Positions 62,002-64,000 of a stretch of DNA of 64,000 nucleotides are shown one piece after another. Numbering within the stretch: the first letter of the stretch is position 1; each line of letters begins with the position of its first letter. Under the pieces are notes generated by a model. The model was not told the DNA's origin. It ran no database searches and saw nothing but the letters and a program-made list of their open reading frames with translations. The DNA is from Affinundibacterium amnicola (GTDB lineage: Bacteria; Pseudomonadota; Gammaproteobacteria; Burkholderiales; Burkholderiaceae_D): positions 1 to 64,000 of the forward strand of contig NZ_JACOFU010000006.1 of NCBI RefSeq assembly GCF_014284275.1, read 5' to 3'. Made by a program: the position numbers and the translations under genes.

Positions 62002-63847
62002 TCGTAGTGATCACCAAACTGGTGATATAGGCGGGTCGCCGATTGATGAGGCGACCTTGAATCGATTGGCGGGTGAGTTCTTTGCGAATATTCCCGGCGC
62101 GGCACAAATGGCGAGTCACTTTATTGGCGGCTCGGCGGCCAGTTCTAGCCCAACTACTCCACGCAGTCATGCTGCCAGTGTTCCCCTTATCGAACCACAG
62201 CTAGCTCAATCGGGAACGCCGGCATCTGTCACTACAGCCGCGATTGCGCAAGGCGTACCTGTCGATTTTGCTGCTGCTTTACCACATCACGGACTTGCTG
62301 CACACCCCAGCGAGCAGGCCTACTATTTTCTGTCAGCGGACAATCAATACGGTAGCAGCGATCACCAATTAGATACGCTGGCGGGTTTGGCAACAGGGAA
62401 AGCTGATCAATCTGTGGTGGCACAAAGTTTTGGTTTGCCTGGGCAGCTTCATTTGCAAGGACAGCCGAGATCAAGGGACGAGTCATCTACACTGGCGCAA
62501 ACAGCTTATACCCCAACTCTAGTGTCCTTGAAACAAAATCCAGCATCCAGTTTCTATTTTGAGCAGGCTAATCAGTTTTATTGGGATCAAGCACCTGCCA
62601 TTCGTCTGCAACACAGTGGCGTACAAGCACCGTTTGACATCAATGCGGTACGTAGTGATTTTCCGATTTTAGCGGAACGTGTGAATGGCAAACCATTGGT
62701 CTGGTTCGACAATGCGGCGACGACGCAAAAGCCGCAAAGTGTGATTGATCGTATTAGCTATTTTTACGAACATGAAAACTCGAATATTCATCGAGCAGCA
62801 CACGAATTAGCGGCACGTGCGACCGATGCCTATGAAGCGGCACGTCAAAAGGTCGCGAATTTTCTTGGTGCGGCTTCGACCAATGAAATTATCTTTGTAC
62901 GTGGAGCAACCGAAGCAATCAATCTGGTCGCACAAACTTTTGGGAAGAAGTTTATTGGCGCTGGCGATGAAATTATCGTTTCACATTTAGAGCATCATGC
63001 CAACATCGTGCCGTGGCAACAATTAGCGGCTGAAAAAGGCGCGGTGATTCGGGTGATTCCTGTTGATGATAGTGGACAAATTTTGTTGGACGAGTATCGT
63101 AAGTTACTCAACCATCGCACCAAGTTAGTCGCTGTTACGCAAGTATCTAATGCATTGGGTACGGTAACGCCGGTTCAAGAAATTATCGCCATCGCACATA
63201 GGGCTGGCGCGAAAGTCTTGATTGATGGTGCGCAAGCCGTGTCGCATTTGGCGGTCAATGTGCAAGCACTCGATGCGGATTTTTATGTGTTCTCCGGCCA
63301 TAAAGTATTTGGTCCAACAGGCATCGGTGTGGTGTATGGTAAGCAGGCCTTGCTCGATCAATTGCCACCATGGCAGGGTGGCGGCAATATGATTGTCGAT
63401 GTGACTTTCGAACGCACGCAGTATCACGCTGCACCAGCGCGTTTCGAAGCGGGTACTGGGAATATCGCTGATGCTGTCGGTTTAGGCGCAGCGATTGATT
63501 ATGTGCAAAAACTGGGATTAGAGAAAATCGCCTTGTATGAGCATGCTTTACTTGAGTATGCGACCCAAGGACTGAAAACGATTCCTGGCGTGCGCCTAAT
63601 CGGTACAGCGCACGAGAAAGCGAGTGTAGCGTCGTTTGTGTTGGCTGGGTATTCTACCGAAGAGGTAGGTAAGGCTTTGAATGAAGAGGGCATTGCAGTA
63701 CGTTCTGGACATCATTGCGCGCAACCAATTTTGCGTCGATTTGGGGTGGAGGCGACAGTACGGCCTTCGTTTGCTTTTTATAATACTTGTGAGGAGATTG
63801 ATCGTTTGATTGCTGTGGTGCGGCGATTGGCTAATGCTCGGAAGTAG
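61976..63847 (+). CDS. Encapsulated SufS-type cysteine desulfurase (cargo)
   Basis: Removes sulfur from cysteine and, inside the shell, feeds stored elemental or polysulfide sulfur. The 623-aa protein has a disordered cargo-loading region (1–about 217) rich in Ala, Ser, Pro and Gln, with aromatic short motifs (EQAYYFLSADN at 113–123; SSFYFEQANQFYWD at 191–204), and a SufS-like PLP domain: WFDNAATTQKP, HLEHHANIVPW, VLIDGAQAVSH, PLP lysine K443 (FSGHKVFGPTG) and catalytic C581 (RSGHHCAQP). Long N-terminal domains define family 2A cargo. Overlaps the encapsulin gene by 26 nt. Confidence 0.93.
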   Translation: MTILTPTSNRSDHQTGDIGGSPIDEATLNRLAGEFFANIPGAAQMASHFIGGSAASSSPTTPRSHAASVPLIEPQLAQSGTPASVTTAAIAQGVPVDFAAALPHHGLAAHPSEQAYYFLSADNQYGSSDHQLDTLAGLATGKADQSVVAQSFGLPGQLHLQGQPRSRDESSTLAQTAYTPTLVSLKQNPASSFYFEQANQFYWDQAPAIRLQHSGVQAPFDINAVRSDFPILAERVNGKPLVWFDNAATTQKPQSVIDRISYFYEHENSNIHRAAHELAARATDAYEAARQKVANFLGAASTNEIIFVRGATEAINLVAQTFGKKFIGAGDEIIVSHLEHHANIVPWQQLAAEKGAVIRVIPVDDSGQILLDEYRKLLNHRTKLVAVTQVSNALGTVTPVQEIIAIAHRAGAKVLIDGAQAVSHLAVNVQALDADFYVFSGHKVFGPTGIGVVYGKQALLDQLPPWQGGGNMIVDVTFERTQYHAAPARFEAGTGNIADAVGLGAAIDYVQKLGLEKIALYEHALLEYATQGLKTIPGVRLIGTAHEKASVASFVLAGYSTEEVGKALNEEGIAVRSGHHCAQPILRRFGVEATVRPSFAFYNTCEEIDRLIAVVRRLANARK

Positions 63848-63867
63848 GTGGTGTGTTTTTTTGGGGA

Positions 63868-63898
63868 ATCCTTCCAGTTTTTTTGGAGGGATTTTTTT
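63868..63898 (+). terminator. Intrinsic terminator of the encapsulin operon
   Basis: ATCCTTCCA (63868–63876) pairs with TGGAGGGAT (63884–63892; one G-T pair), followed by six T. It ends the operon 20 nt after the cysteine desulfurase stop. Confidence 0.8.
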
Positions 63899-63964
63899 GC
63901 ATTTGTGGGTTTACAATATTCTTTGAATGTATTTTGTGAAACCAGCGTTTTGGGAGGTATAAGC

Positions 63965-64000
63965 GTGGACAATTTTTCTGACTATGACTTCATCATACAA
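63965..64000 (+). CDS. Start of an unidentified protein (partial)
   Basis: GGGAGG (63952–63957) sits 7 bases before a GTG that opens MDNFSDYDFIIQ and runs off the window. The DYDFII beginning is reminiscent of the first strand of FAD-dependent oxidoreductases, but 12 residues are too few to call. Confidence 0.4.
   Translation, partial: MDNFSDYDFIIQ

Overview
The window reads as one contiguous stretch of a betaproteobacterial chromosome, most likely Burkholderiales/Oxalobacteraceae; an Undibacterium-like organism is my inference. Grounds: the order tuf–tRNA-Trp–secE–nusG–rplKAJL–rpoBC, an RpoB of 1368 aa and an RpoC of 1409 aa, BirA and CoaX next to each other with a SPOR protein behind, and moderate GC. 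I see no insertion sequence, prophage, CRISPR array or rRNA.

Layout. 1–12.7 kb: tuf end, tRNA-Trp, the secretion/NusG/ribosomal stalk genes and rpoBC, closed by an intrinsic terminator. 12.8–15.2 kb: birA, coaX, SPOR protein. 15.3–19.4 kb: hutG-hutF (last steps of histidine breakdown) and a DUF885 protein, closed by a 19-bp perfect hairpin. 19.6–24.1 kb: small orphan, Tat-exported MepK/YcbK-like protein, PhyH-type oxygenase, MipA-like outer membrane protein, a two-gene R-body-type (RebB) operon and a membrane protein. 24.1–37.5 kb: a sigma-54 circuit consisting of a beta-lactamase-fold membrane enzyme, a propeller protein, lysA/Lrp, a MacAB-like tripartite efflux operon, and an NtrC-type regulator with its kinase. 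37.6–45.3 kb: PlsY-like protein, a GNAT–aminotransferase fusion, PduO-type cobalamin adenosyltransferase, DUF5946 protein, PssA, and a LysR-flanked cluster (GST, tautomerase, NTF2-like). 45.3–53.4 kb: dienelactone hydrolase, two-domain beta-propeller phytase with its TonB-dependent receptor, degenerate GGDEF protein and AraC regulator. 53.5–59 kb: second TonB-dependent receptor and a sigma-54-promoted tonB-exbB-exbD operon. 59.1–63.9 kb: rhodanese–serine acetyltransferase–XRE–family 2A encapsulin–cysteine desulfurase operon.

How the parts work together. (1) The encapsulin operon makes a protein shell loaded with a cysteine desulfurase, beside a serine acetyltransferase (cysteine supply) and a rhodanese: a sulfur-handling nanocompartment. 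(2) Two promoters 5.2 kb apart have the same -24/-12 signature and the same upstream enhancer (TGTCC-N5-TGTCC-N14-GGACA), so the NtrC-type regulator at 34.6 kb probably controls both its neighbouring efflux operon and the distant beta-lactamase-fold gene. A third -24/-12 promoter drives tonB-exbBD but lacks this enhancer. (3) The phytase, its receptor and the TonB complex can serve phosphate/inositol-phosphate capture. (4) The RebB pair and the GNAT–aminotransferase/PlsY pair are the least understood loci.
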